Shown: piece after piece, positions 16,301 through 26,714 of the stretch | Layout of the letters: each line of letters opens with the position of its first letter | Numbering within the stretch: the stretch's first letter is position 1 | DNA from: Diadema setosum | Lineage: Eukaryota > Echinodermata > Echinoidea > Diadematoida > Diadematidae | Direction: 5' to 3' | NCBI RefSeq assembly: GCF_964275005.1 | Contig: NC_092692.1 | Span: 18,377,506-18,441,505, forward strand | Length of the DNA: 64,000 nucleotides | Translations under genes and position numbers: made by a program | The notes under the pieces: model-generated | Seen by the model: only the letters and a program-made list of their open reading frames with translations | The model's database searches: none | What the model was told of the DNA's origin: nothing

Positions 16301-19300
16301 CCGACTTTCAGTTCTTTTGCTGCTTAGCAAATATGAGTGTGGATGATCAAAACCGAAATAATTAATGAAATCATCGCGATCCCGTCGGGTGACAGTAGCG
16401 TAAAAATAGTTGAATATACGCATGTTAACCTACTTAATCGGTGTTCAGAAAAAGAAACAAACGCATTTATTAATTTGAATAGATCTGGATTTGTTCATTA
16501 TCATTTAACAAATGATAATTCAAATATGAGTGTGTATGATTAAAGCCGAAATGATTAATGAAATCATCGCGATCTCGTCGGGTGACAGTAGCGTAAAAAT
16601 AGTTGAATATACGCATGTTAACCTACTTAATCGGTGTTCAGAAAAAGAAACAAACGCATTTATTAATTTGAATAGATCTGGATTTGTTCATCATTATTTA
16701 ACAAATGATAATTTAAATATGAGTGTGTATGATTAAAGTCGAAATAATTAATGAAATCATCGCGATCTCGCCGGGTGACAGTAGCGTAAAAATAGTTGAA
16801 TATTGAAACGATCAACCTCCTTAATCGGTGTTAGGAAAAAGAAACAAACGCATTTAACAGTTCAAGGATGTACAAAACGCGAAGAGATTTTCGAAAGAAA
16901 ATAAAGAACGCATTTTTAATCCCGTCGGACGCAACGATCATACATTGTATAAAATTACAGCCGAAATGATTCATGAAATTATCGAATTCCCGCTGGGCTC
17001 CAACAGCGTAAAATAACTCTCAAGTTAACGGTAAATAACGCATGTATGTTACTCTGAAATTATCGCGATCTCGCTAGGTGACAGTAGCGTAAAAAATAGT
17101 TGAATAAGCATGTTAACCTAAATCAGAAAAAGAAACAAACGTATTTATTAGTTTGAATAGATCTGGGTTTGTTCATTATCACAATTTTAACACTGCATTT
17201 CACAATAACTTTCTTTCTTTCAGAATGAACTACAGTATATGGTATAGATATGCGTAAAAAGCATCACAACGTAACCTTCCACATTCAATCCTGTCGCATA
17301 TTTTTCAAGAACGGATGTACAAAACGCGAAGAGATTTTCGGAAGAAAATAAAGAACGCATTTTTAATCCCTCCGAGCGCAAGGATCATATATTGTACAAG
17401 ATTACAGCCGAAATGATTTATGAAATCATCGCATTCCCGCTGGGCACCAACAGCGTAAAAATACCTCGCAAGTTATGGTAAACAACGCCTGTATTTTACT
17501 CTATTTGCGCTGGTGTTAGGAAAAATTAACATACAAGAATTACAATAAAGAATTATCTCATTTCAACCCCTACTTTTTCGTCTAGTAAAAATTCACAAAT
17601 AATTTCCCTTTATTATCTCAATAATAACGATCCATAATTGTGTAATAACAACGCAAAGGATGGGTATATTCCGATGTCGTGCTTATGTTTTTCTTTGTTT
17701 TTGATGCGTACGGTTATAACGAGGTAATATCGCCGGTCCCACGGACCTCGTTATAACGGGGTTTCACTGTATATGAAGAATGAATCATTCCTAGCAGATC
17801 AAGGGTTCTTTTGCTTACCCCTCGCTTTCTGGCTTCTTCATCTTCCTTCATCTGTGCGGCCATCTCTTCCGGTGAGGTAAACTTCCGAGCACGTCCCTTG
17901 TGCTGGGGTTTTGACCTTCCTCCACCACCTGATGAAAAACAAAATAATTACCCACTGGGTATTTTTTTTTTTTTTTTTTTTTAAGGCAGTCATTGGTTAG
18001 TTCTACAACAATAAATGCATGTCCTTGTTCACATGCGCAATGTGTAGATTTGGCATGTCATATGACACCTGCTCTGCATACATAGGGACATGTTACTCTC
18101 ATGAATACTGGTACAGACAAAACACTTTTTTTTTTACTTCTACACATACTCTCAGGCACAGGCATAGAACCTAGTTCTAGTGAGATTAAACTTTTAGTTT
18201 TACTACATACTAGTAGGTGAAGTCGTCGCAGCTTGAAATTATTCTGTTTAAATAGATAGAGGAAAATCCCCAGTTTTCGGCCGGCCTCCAGAATCTGGAC
18301 TCTAACACTTTAACTTATCACAAGCCAGCAAATTCTCCTGTTACAGCACACACTATCACACCATTTCATATACTGGTAATTGTTCACAACAGAAAAGTGC
18401 CTTAGTCACCTCCAAAAATTCATCCCGAATTTTGCCGTCAAAAACGCAGAATCTGTGCAACTTTTCCAAAGTACATGCAAATGAAATCCAGTGTTAAGAA
18501 TCAGGATCACCAAAAAAGCGCTACAGATTGAGAAATTATGCCATTTTGTGTGAGATTTTTCACTTATCGCAAGCTCAGTCAGAGTGTGATGGTATCCTCA
18601 AAAACACAAAAGAAAAACAAAAATCTCCATACGGGCCGATGCAGTGATTATATGTACAGCCTACAGGAGGGGTTGAATGCAAGTACTATACCTGGGTACC
18701 GACTCGCCAGAATTCAAACACCAATGGGAGCAGCAACATCCGTGGTGCAACCTAATGGCAACAAGGTATGGCGCGGCGCATTTTTCATTGGCCTTGTATG
18801 CGAATAGCGCGTGTGACATTGAAAGCGCATATCACGTGTCCGCATTCTCAGGTTCTGGAGAGATAGGCTGGACAGATTTCTGGTGGATTATCATGGTGAT
18901 AAATTTGGGGATTATGTGAAAATTTCATGATGTAAATTATTTAACAATAACATAATCAACATTAAAACATAAAAGTAGTTTGATATATTTAAAATACATT
19001 GTTGCATGATTTTGTATACATTTTTTTAGTTAAATATTGCAGAGAAGCTTAATGTTGTCGTTACTTCTTCTTCTTCTTCTTCTATAATCTTCAAAGGGCT
19101 ATAAACTGCAGCCTATCGCGAAGATGTAAGCCTAGAAAAAAAAATGGTGTTTTTTTAGTGCCAGTGGTTGGTTTAAATTTTACATGCATGGATGATCAAG
19201 AGTTAAGCTAAATTTACAAGTAACGTTAGAAATCTAGATTTGGATAGCCTAGAACAGCTTAACAATAAATTTTAATAACAGTACCGTGACAGTAGACACG

Positions 19301-20178
19301 GTAGATCAGTTCGGGAAACCCACTCACAAGGGGGGCCCCTCCTTATAAGTAACCCCGTCCCCCACATAAGTAACCCCCGGGGCACCCCTTATAAGGAGTC
19401 TCCATGCTTTTTTGCAATGCAACGCGAAAATGAAAGGACTGCGGCAATTCGCTTGATTATGTCCATGTGTCTCCGTACTCAGTCGCCACGTCTGCACTCA
19501 AGCATTGCCGCGCCGCCGCGCCTGGCGACACTCACGCCATTAATCGCTCGCACTTCAGCATTCGCATGGGTCGTTTGACATCGCATTTAAATCCATGATT
19601 TTAGATATGATGCCTCAAACCGATTTTGCTCAAATTTCGTGAGTAACTAGGAAACTTGTGAAGCTTTATGGACATAATCAAGCGAATTGCCGCAGTCCTT
19701 TCATTTTCGCGTTGCATTGCAAAAAAGCGTGGAGACTCCTTATAAGGGGTGCCCCGGGGGTTACTTATAAGGGAGACGGGGTTACTTATAAGGGGGACGG
19801 GTTACTTATAAGGAGGGGCCCCCCTTGTGAGTGGGTTTCCCGAACTGAGATAGAAGTATTAGAACATCTGGTGTTAGAATGAAGCTGTGCAATGCTGTCG
19901 TGGTAACTACAAGGAAAGCAAAATAATGACACAATAATAGATGACCAGTTGCACTAACTGTAGTAATCCATAAACATGATAAACATGAGGCAGATTGGAC
20001 AATTCATACAACTGGAATAGAACTACACTGTATGTGACATCAGCAACATAGTCTTCGATAGATGGGACCAAGGCAATTACGCACTGATGGGAATACACGT
20101 GTCAAAAGTCACAAAGACTAACATTCTTCGTATCCTATAAAGTACACACTCTTTTACCAATTTACCTTTTTTTGGCAT
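10376..20178 (-). CDS. PDAP1: PDGFA-associated protein 1 (28 kDa heat- and acid-stable phosphoprotein), complete
   Basis: Six coding exons on the - strand: 20178-20166 (ATG, MPKK), 17928-17819, 14953-14843, 13651-13530, 11712-11561 and 10410-10376 (stop). Every junction is GT..AG and the sum is 543 bases, 180 residues; human PDAP1 has 181. Exon 2 gives [14 protein letters not shown]. Exon 3 is an acidic Ser/Glu stretch ([14 protein letters not shown]), typical CK2 substrate sequence. Exon 4 gives [15 protein letters not shown] and LSRRER. Exon 5 gives [20 protein letters not shown] and [19 protein letters not shown]. Exon 6 is a short lysine-rich tail ([10 protein letters not shown]). From family knowledge this is a conserved, largely disordered/helical cytosolic phosphoprotein that binds PDGF-A and has been found with RNA; its biochemical role is poorly defined. 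The start is the conserved MPK. The introns carry many transposons. The gene is convergent with ETFA. Confidence 0.95.
10790..10877. repeat. Unfilled copy of a repeat that brackets PDAP1 exon 5
   Basis: In intron 5. It matches, in two pieces, the DNA on both sides of the large element in intron 4: GAGAATGGTGACTGAAGAAA also occurs near 11769, and TTCTAGGGAAGCACTT and CATGTGACTGTCAAAACCTG also occur at 13221 and 13240. Here the two pieces are contiguous, so this copy looks like the pre-insertion state. Confidence 0.8.
10960..11160. repeat. Degenerate (ATC/ATT)n microsatellite
   Basis: Imperfect triplet array dominated by ATC, ATT and CAT, drifting into general low-complexity sequence towards 11160. 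Lies in PDAP1 intron 5. Confidence 0.8.
11398..11543. mobile_element. Short inverted-repeat element (CAGGGCTGCACAC ends) next to PDAP1 exon 5
   Basis: Begins CAGGGCTGCACACTAACC and ends AATGTGCAGCCTTG. The interior has repeated ACTGGTCCAACAGTG and ACTGGTCTGGACCA blocks, themselves partly palindromic. Related sequence is found at 42811 and at 44030-44142. It ends only 18 bases from the splice donor of PDAP1 exon 5 (exon edge 11561). No coding capacity. Confidence 0.65.
11796..13216. mobile_element. Non-autonomous transposon with 145-bp tandem units rich in TGACCTTTGACC
   Basis: In PDAP1 intron 4. Near its ends lie TATGCCTCCGCC (11820) and GGCGGAGGCATA (about 13204), an inverted pair; the 3' part also has a GGAC(GGAC)n run and a small hairpin. 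Between 12430 and 13020 a 145-base unit repeats about four times (CCTCATGACCCAAACTTT starts at 12583, 12728 and 12873, exactly 145 apart). Each unit carries TGACCTTTTGACCTTTGACC-type sequence. No protein is encoded. A remnant of the same end motif is seen near 24751. The boundaries are set by comparison with 10790-10877. Confidence 0.7.
12411..13022 (+). repeat. 145-bp tandem repeat array with nuclear-receptor-like direct repeats
   Basis: Successive units are nearly identical for the last three copies and more diverged for the first. At the unit joints sit runs of the half-site TGACCT (AGGTCA on the other strand), spaced by one base (DR1), two bases (DR2) or none. I count at least six DR1-type pairs by eye. 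Whether any nuclear receptor binds them is unknown. Confidence 0.85.
13841..14166. mobile_element. 326-bp MITE with ~75-bp inverted ends (GGCCCGAATTC)
   Basis: The left arm GGCCCGAATTCATGAAGGTG..GAGCGCCAAGTG is matched inverted by CACTTGGCGCTCC..GTGAATTCGGGCC. The arms also contain a small inner palindrome, CCATGGTTTAAACCATGG-like. The middle (13920-14090) is an array of short imperfect palindromes built on TTTCGT..ACGAAAT. No coding capacity. Located in PDAP1 intron 3. Confidence 0.8.
14383..14591. repeat. Fold-back element of the ACTGTA / CGCGAAAAT group
   Basis: Starts ACTGTAATAC and ends GTGTTTTACAGT, with TTTCACGAATTTCGC and its inverted counterpart AATTCACGAAAATTTCATG inside. Resembles the elements at 22136-22361 and 40967-41224 in plan (end motif ACTGTA, inner CGCGAA/TTCGCG). 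Confidence 0.5.
15729..17769. mobile_element. 2.0-kb non-autonomous pogo/Tigger-like (Tc1-mariner superfamily) element
   Basis: Terminal inverted repeat CAGTGAAACCCCGTTATAAC at the left, exact inverse at the right (ending GGGGTTTCACTG), flanked by TA on both sides (15727-15728, 17770-17771). TA target duplication with a CAGT-type end is the pogo/Tigger pattern. Inside the left end the 9-mer TATAACGAG recurs at least five times by 15945, and it recurs near the right end: likely subterminal transposase-binding repeats. No transposase is present; most of the interior is tandem repeats (separate entry). Sits in PDAP1 intron 2. Confidence 0.85.
16329..17465 (+). repeat. 193-bp tandem repeats and higher-order repeats inside the pogo-like element
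   Basis: AAATATGAGTGTG starts at 16329, 16522 and 16715, exactly 193 bases apart. The first two units are almost identical and both give a spurious 68-residue frame. The third unit is cut short. A second motif of about 150 bases (GGATGTACAAAACGCGAAGA ... CAACAGCGTAAAA) occurs at 16865 and again at 17316. Partial first-type units recur at 17050-17180, so the array has a higher-order A-A-A-B-A-B order. Confidence 0.9.
19307..19847. mobile_element. 541-bp fold-back transposon with ~160-180-bp arms
   Basis: Left arm CAGTTCGGGAAACCCACTCA..; right arm ends GAGTGGGTTTCCCGAACTG. The inverted match runs some 160 bases inward to GCGAATTGCCGCAGTCC and its inverse. AGAT flanks both ends as a probable 4-base target duplication. 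Within the arms, TTACTTATAAG units repeat, three in the right arm. No coding capacity. It lies in PDAP1 intron 1. Confidence 0.85.
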
Positions 20179-20480
20179 CTTGTCACGGAGTGATGTCACA
20201 GTAAAAAGTAGAATGTAGGTGAGTGAATCTCAGCTGCAATGGCTAGGTAATTACGCAAAAATTTAAGTCAATATGTCTCAGGCTCCAACAGGCAACACAC
20301 TCTACAAACCATTCATCTGATAGGGAACTGCATAATACGCATATACCAGTGCGCTTTACATACAGAGTGCATCCACTGGTAAGTTCAGTGGCAGTATAGT
20401 AACGTTGTCAATGTCGAGCGGTTCATTTCGCGCGCGCGCGAGCTTCGCTTGCGTCTTTGCGGCATATGTAATCGTTAACT
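20179..20480 (-). promoter_or_regulatory. Candidate PDAP1 5' leader and promoter
   Basis: Sequence immediately upstream of the PDAP1 ATG. It contains a CRE-like TGATGTCAC near 20192 and, at 20415-20460, a locally CpG-dense stretch (CGCGCGCGCGAGC) that stands out from the AT-rich surroundings. The transcription start is not determined; this is an inference from position and base composition. Confidence 0.35.
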
Positions 20481-20612
20481 CCAATGAAGTGCGTCGTTTT
20501 TTTCTTTTCTCTGGTTTTTTTTTTTTCCGTGGCATACATTTGGCAGTCGATGCATCGAAGGAAAATAAAACTTACAAACGAATCCACAGACCAATACAAC
20601 TAAAGCAAATTT

Positions 20613-20797
20613 CGGGGGGGGGGGGGGGGTGGTTTCATCAAGTTAGTCAGCGCTGACAAGTTGTCAGTCTCTGACAATCACCATGGTAACAGTCAGTGAC
20701 CAGAGCATCTCAGCCAATCAAAACCAAGGATTTTGCTGAAATTATCAGCGCTGACAACTTGTCAGCGCTGACTATAAAATTGATGAAACACCCCCCA
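20613..20797. mobile_element. Fold-back MITE of the GTTTCAT group, copy 1
   Basis: A G-run followed by GGTTTCATCAAGTTAGTCAG at the left and its inverse TTGATGAAACACCCCCC at the right, with GCGCTGACAAGTTGTCAG repeated as inverted copies inside. It belongs to the same loose group as the elements at 37867-38126, 55919-56040 and 61447-61595 (G-rich end, then GTTTCAT or GTCTTAT, then a (G)ACAAGT-type arm). Confidence 0.7.
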
Positions 20798-22135
20798 GAT
20801 CTTTTACTCTCCAAATTGCATGAATATGCACTAAATTATAATCTAAATCTAAATTAATCCTAATTGCCACTGCTGTGATGAACGGAGCAGAAAGTGGAGG
20901 ATCCAGACATTTTGTACAGGGGGTGCGGGGTGGGGGGGGGGCACGCGGCCCAATTTTTTGTTGTTATTGTTTTGGGGTTTTTTTAACAAAAGAAATATTT
21001 TTTTTTTTTTTTTTTTTTTACATAATAAATGTGCAAGGGAGCGGCGAGGAGGGTATCTCAATCCCCTTCAGGCATGCTGAGAGAGATTTTGCATAATTTT
21101 CAAACCTAAAATTTAATGATCTGGTGCACACTTTTGGTGATATCTATTCTTTTTATTTTTTTTTCCTATCAAAAAAGAGAGAAAAGAATTCAAAATAAAT
21201 ATTCAAAGAAGTGTAAATGACTAGTAAGATCATGGTAACCCATTCATCTCACAAGGGACATTTTGCATTTTCAGAATTGATACTAAACAATCTGGTGCAC
21301 AATTGGGAGAAACATTTCCACTATATGTACACGCTTGGGAATTATGGGAATATTGCCCACCCCACCTCCACTCCCCTTGCGCGCACGCGCGCACGTGCAC
21401 AGACACAGACACACACATACACACACACTTTTTTTTTTTGGGGGGGGGGGACTGCCCCCACCCTAAGGATTGACGCCCCCACTACATAAGACCATTTCTG
21501 GAACACCAGTGATCAGCGCCCATAACTTGTATATGATATGTCATGTTTTTATATGGTATTTCATACATATACTATATATTTTTTGTTCATATGTTTTTGA
21601 TCAAAATACATGTAGTGCATAAATCTGCCACGACAATCTCACTGTAAAATGTAATTTAAAAAAAACACTATCAAATTGACTACAGCAGGGGTGACTAAAA
21701 TGCATCCAACTTAATTCTGTCATGTATCTTATTCCACCACAGTGTATGACAGGTGTGACCCTTATTCATCTGATTCATAGGCTCAGAGAACGTGCCCATT
21801 GACCCAGTGGATCAAACCGTGATCATCTTTGCAGAAAGGGAAATATTTCCCAGTTTATTTCTATACCTGTCACATGCCCAAAGAACTTTTACAACCATTA
21901 AATTTTCCTTTGACCTTGATATTCTCTCCTGAAGCTTTAATCGACTATTAGAATCATCCCCATTTTATCAATGCATCTGTATCGTTTATCATAGACTGAT
22001 ATTACATTTACGGTTTGGACAGATCTGGAGTAATGACTCAAATTGCCTTTTTTTTTTTTTTTGGGGGGGGGGGGTAACCTACTATACTATATTATGACAA
22101 TCTCCATCAGGGAATTTTGCACATTCTCCTTAGGT

Positions 22136-22361
22136 ATACTGTATATGCTGTTATTTTCATGAGGGTTTAATTTTCGCGAATTTCGCGAATCACAGTTGGA
22201 TCGCAAATTTAACAACACGCGAAAATGTCTCCATGCGCCCTGTTAATAGTGCATCAATGTAAGCGTCGGCATCAATTCACGAAAACAACATCTCGCGAAA
22301 ATGTCTATGGCCTCGTCATTCGCGAAAATATCTGTACACGAAAATAACAGCGTATACAGTA
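22136..22361. repeat. Fold-back element of the ACTGTA / CGCGAAAAT group
   Basis: Ends ATACTGTATATGCTGTTATT and GAAAATAACAGCGTATACAGTA are inverted copies. Inside, TTTTCGCGAATTTCGCGAA and several inverted CGCGAAAAT blocks. MITE-like, no frame. Confidence 0.7.
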
Positions 22362-22917
22362 TGTGATATGAGCCAATTGCATCAGGATCATGAAAATCCA
22401 CCAATGCTATGGATTTTCAGCATACAGTCGGAGACGTAACAACTGGGAAATAATATGGCACCATACAAAGACATTAAAATTTGACCCACAGTGTATTTGA
22501 TAAAAAATAGCATGCAAGCAAGACAAATACTAGTACTCTAGTAAACGATAACAAAAACAAACAACAGCAACAGCAACAATAACAACAACAAACCCTGCAG
22601 TGTTTATGGTTTGATAAATGTTGTACACCTTCATCTTGCATCAGCAGCATAAAATGTGTACTATGTTTTAACATGTACTCTACCATTTCTCATAGGGTGT
22701 GGCGCCATGTATCAAACAATTTCTGAAATTTGTCTTCAGTCACACATGCATGGGGATTTCCCCCCTGGTTGTGCAATGGCAAAAGTTTATTGGCCTTCTA
22801 TTGCAACACTTCATGCAGCATGCTACCTATCATACCCTTTAAAGTGAAAACATAGTTCTGGTAAGGGTGTGAGAACCCGTCTTGCACCATTTCATAATTG
22901 CTTGCAATATATCGAAA

Positions 22918-23045
22918 CAGTCCACCAAGAAACTTACCTGGCTGATGTGATTTGCCGAGATGATGAGTTGTTTTTGGAGTAATTTGAAATAAGATTTGAA
23001 GAATAATAAAAGTCGGTATACCAACTTTTATTCCAAAAGAGTCCA
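22918..23045. repeat. Dispersed repeat with hairpin tail, copy 2
   Basis: Counterpart of 5369-5508 (same ordered blocks). Here the tail AAAAGTCGGTATACCAACTTTT is an almost perfect hairpin. No frame of interest. Confidence 0.5.
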
Positions 23046-23980
23046 GGCTAACTCCGTCTCAGGGACAACTGTTATGGATACATGTGCATTGTACTATCAT
23101 TTCTGGGCACTTGATTGTTCCGCGGAGGAATATGTAAATAAAGAGTTCGACAAGATGACCGAGATCGACCAAACACCTTGTTTGAGAGTCTGGGTATTTT
23201 TGGTGGTTATGATGGTTCGTTAAGCCAAGTTAACCTCCCGTAACACAACTCAGTCCTATATCTCTGACAATATACATGCAGTTTGTGATTGCCATATTTC
23301 ATAAATAAGCACACGTTCATTTTGTATGAGCGGTAAAAAGGTTCGTTGATGTGCACATTGTATCAACTCAGCCCATAACTTCCTAAGATAGTTTGTTGAT
23401 GAGAGAACTGTTCAAATGCCATATCCAGTCAAGCGATTGACATGGAGATTGGGATCAAAATTAGTATACTACTGATGATCTTGTCATGTCATTCTCTGGT
23501 GTACACTGCATTCACAGCACCTCAAATGTCTCATTCAAACCAAAATCCCCAAATGTCATACATACACATTCACCCCCCCCCCCACACACACACACACATA
23601 CACACACACACATGGCTACTAGTATGTGTATATAACACTGAATCCTTGTGAAAAAAAAAGAACACAGTGGTTATGAATGGAATGCACCACAAAACTAAAC
23701 AAAACAAAAAAACACACAAACAAACATGATGCTTTTTTGGAGAGGTACAAAGAAACTCAACAGCACATAATATGAACAATTTCTCTGGAGACTTATTCTT
23801 TTAATAGCTTTGCAAAGACAATTCAATTTATACACAACACACTACATCACTGGAATTTCAATGAAAATACCTTCAGGAAACACACACAAATCTGTGAGTA
23901 ATGATCAGGGTCTAGAGAATAATTAAATACATCTGTAATGTCGTGTATGCACACATGGTAGACAGTATACCGTAACTTAA

Positions 23981-24725
23981 CCCTAAAGGGGCCGGGCGTT
24001 TTTGGCTATGCTCAGACCGGGGGGGATGGATTCCGCCCCCCCCCCCCATGCGATCGCGATGAAATTTTGCATGCGTGAGACCCGCGTCATAATCTACAAG
24101 ATTGTGTCATAAGATTTTTTGAAACAATCAATTTCTAATTTTAATTAATTAATTATGCAAATTAAGCTCAAGGTGATATTTTAGCCTAATTAAAAGCATT
24201 GAGAGTCTAATTTTTGATCTGTAAATCTGTTTTAGCATATTCAACAATTGTACATCACAAAAATTCCAAAACTCATTTCAATTCTTATGTATTTTATTGT
24301 TTTCAGAATTTCTTATGTATTTCTCTGTTTTTCAACTTTTGTTTTTTCTTTGTTTTTCCATTGGAAATTGTCACTGACCACTTTTCTACCATAATTAGCA
24401 CAAAATTAATCAATGAAAGTGATTAATTGTAAAAATAATCAGGTTTTTATGATTTATGACTTTCATGACAGAGCACTGTTTTCCATAGGAAATGTACACA
24501 AAATCACAAAATTTTGCCCGTTTTGGGGCGACATTCCGTTACAAAAATGGGCGTGGCTTCGCAAAAGTATGCGCGGACGTTGCAAATTTGGTCTCAAAAG
24601 TTGCGCGAGACTTGAATGAAGAAAGTCAAGAAGCCTCGCAACGAGGCCTTCTCGCGTTACAGAATTATAGCGCGAAACGTCGAGGGGGGGGGCGGATTCC
24701 CCCCCCCCCCCCGGCCCTTTTAGGG
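23981..24725. mobile_element. TTAA-flanked non-autonomous DNA transposon (piggyBac-type ends), copy 2
   Basis: Starts CCCTAAAGGGGCCGGG, ends CCGGCCCTTTTAGGG, flanked by TTAA at 23977-23980 and 24726-24729. As in copy 1, a G-run/C-run pair sits just inside each end. Inside, CAAATTTGGTCTCAAAA.. followed by GAGACTTGAATGAA matches, on the opposite strand, the region around 4630-4670 of copy 1, so the two are the same family in opposite orientation with diverged ends. No transposase. Confidence 0.8.
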
Positions 24726-24729
24726 TTAA

Positions 24730-25610
24730 ACAACAGAGAAAAGATAATTAATGCCTCGGCACCCTTCTGGCAGAGGCATAAAAACGCAGGAATCCAACAT
24801 GTGTAGAAGACTATAGTACAATATCTGTGGATGAACCAATGACACAAAACATTTCACATTTTGAAGTCGCAATTCTCATACTATAAATATGCCTTTTGCC
24901 TTTACTAGTATATCTTCCTGTCATGGTACTTCAGCTATACACAAACAGGCTTTGCTATATGAATCTTCAGTACTTTCAAATACTGATTTCCAGAAGCCCT
25001 CCATAGTAAAAAATGATTTGAGTGGCATCGCACTTGAAGCAATACATGTACTTTCAAAGGATAATGATGAAGAGAACAAGCATGTCACTGCATACCTTAC
25101 AGCTGCATTCACTTGGATAGTCATTTCCGAGTACATGTACTTGTCTATTACAACACCACCCCACACACGGTTAATCTGACTGCGCCAAGATATCGTTCAC
25201 CAGAACTGCATATCTCATGCAGAATTCCAACCATGGACTTTTTACACAATTTCTTGAAATTTCACACAATTTTTAATATAAAACTTTGATAAATGGTAAA
25301 ATGTGACCAAATTATCACCGTTCTGTTAACAGTGATATTTGTATATAAATATACACTACAACTGCATACATTCACAGGGAATAACTCATCATTAATAATA
25401 CTGGTACATAACATCTGTCTGGTACTCACAAACACACTCACATGAAATGAAAGACAAAGCTGAAAACTGTACCCGATATTCATTTTGTCACACATACATA
25501 TAATTCTCCGATCGCTCAAATGAAAGCTACTTTTAAGAGTCAAGTGACACCGGTTACAGAGCTACTGTCTAGAAATGACATTTTATCCAAGAACAGTATC
25601 TAAAGACTTT
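24730..25610. other. Gene-poor spacer
   Basis: Just after the TTAA element lies ATGCCTCGGCACCCTTCTGG..GAGGCATAAAA (24751-24782), a remnant of the end hairpin seen at 13170-13216. Otherwise AT-rich DNA with no recognised gene. Confidence 0.45.
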
Positions 25611-25839
25611 GTTTGCAAAAACCGATAAGTCCATATTTGTCAAATGGAGATATTTGCGATTAAAGGTCAAGAAAAATAAAGCGAATAATAAGAAAATTTT
25701 TGCTTCTTTTGATCATAACTTCAAAAATATACCTATGTATGTAGTGGCCAATATATCATTTAAAAGGTATTATTTTGTACATTATGACAGAGACCATACT
25801 TCAAAATCTTCAAAAATGGACTTATCGGTTTTTGCAAAC
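25611..25839. mobile_element. 229-bp MITE with GTTTGCAAAAACC ends
   Basis: GTTTGCAAAAACCGATAAGT at the left is repeated inverted at the right (ACTTATCGGTTTTTGCAAAC). The inverted match covers about 30 bases. The 97-residue frame spanning it has no resemblance to a known protein and is incidental. Confidence 0.75.
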
Positions 25840-25904
25840 AAACTCTTCATCTGTTCGTATAGCTTCTTTTTCTCTCTATCTTACAATCAGGATGACAGAT
25901 AAAA

Positions 25905-26051
25905 CTCAATCCACCATCAACAAACTTCATCATAAAAAGCTGGCTTAAGTGGGAAGTTAAAACACTACTTCAACTGTTTGGTCAATTAAAGTCTTGCAGA
26001 GGATTTTGAAGCCAAACTTTTTATGATGAAGTTTATTGATGGTGGATTGAG
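25905..26051. repeat. 147-bp inverted-repeat element (CTCAATCCACCATCAA ends)
   Basis: CTCAATCCACCATCAACAAA and the following TTCATCATAAAAAG are matched inverted by CTTTTTATGATGAAGTTTAT and TGATGGTGGATTGAG. Arms of about 35 bases and a loop of about 75. MITE-like. Confidence 0.75.
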
Positions 26052-26262
26052 AGCCTGAGGAAAATCGGACAATCCGTTGAAAAGTTATGAATTTTTGAAG
26101 TGTCTGCTCAGTCACTGCTGGATGAGAAGACTACGATCCTGTCTTTCCACTCCTTTCTCCAGCCACCATCATGCTTCATTACCTCACATAAACACCACCA
26201 CCTGTTCATCTCATTTCCTCTGCCACCCACCCTCTTCATCCCATGACTGTAAATACGATATA

Positions 26263-26714
26263 CAGGGCATTCAGACGCAAAAAATTTATACTAGAACGGT
26301 ATAGCTATACCAAAACGGTATAGCTATACGACGAATTTATACGTCTGAACGCTGACTAACGAAACGACGTATAACGAAACGACGTATAGCGAAACGACGG
26401 TCAGAGCATCGTTTCGAACTAGAACTCGATAACGAATCAGCATTCCATCGTGTGCATTGTGCGTCTGAACGTATGGCGACCATTGAACGGTATAACTGGG
26501 CGGGGCTTAATGGGAGCGAGCACGAAAGGTGACCTTGTACCTGTCACTCATGACCATAACAACGTGCGCAGTGAGAAACTGCACATCTATACGACGTTTT
26601 TCCGGAATGGTCGAAATTAGCGTCTGAACGGTCTATCGGCTATACGATGATTCTTTATACGTCGTTTCTTTATCGAGTTTTGGTATAAACTGGCTTGCGT
26701 CTGAAAAGGGGGAT
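26263..26714. mobile_element. ~450-bp MITE with TTCAGACGCAA ends, copy A
   Basis: Left end ATTCAGACGCAA, right end TTGCGTCTGAA; further inward, GGTATAGCTATACC palindromes and repeated ACGAAACGACGTATA blocks. About 430 bases match the element at 55884-56411, which carries an extra insertion. No coding capacity. Confidence 0.75.

Larger units (their letters stand above)
20798..23976. other. Gene-poor region upstream of PDAP1
   Basis: No conserved protein is recognised. It holds homopolymer tracts (G-run 20931-20940, T-run 20998-21018, G-run 21438-21449), a CA-rich stretch 21395-21428, the fold-back element at 22136, the repeat at 22918, and a C-run plus CA stretch at 23571-23610. A GTGGAGGATCCAG at 20893 recalls the end of the element at 45482. 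Confidence 0.5.

Noticed and set aside
16337-16736. Two near-identical 68-residue frames that look like a duplicated gene
   Set aside because: They are the 193-bp tandem unit of the pogo-like element read in one frame; the third unit is not open and there is no protein-like composition.
18538-18919. Two overlapping frames in PDAP1 intron 1
   Set aside because: No conserved motif and no splice-consistent partners; likely chance.
21905-21920. Further nuclear-receptor site (TTTGACCTTGATA)
   Set aside because: Only one good half-site; expected by chance.
24413-24806. 104-residue frame ending in a proline run
   Set aside because: Lies across the core, C-run and right end of the TTAA-flanked MITE; no transposase motifs.
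25609-25902. 97-residue frame
   Set aside because: Coincides with a MITE whose ends are inverted copies; composition is that of AT-rich non-coding DNA.
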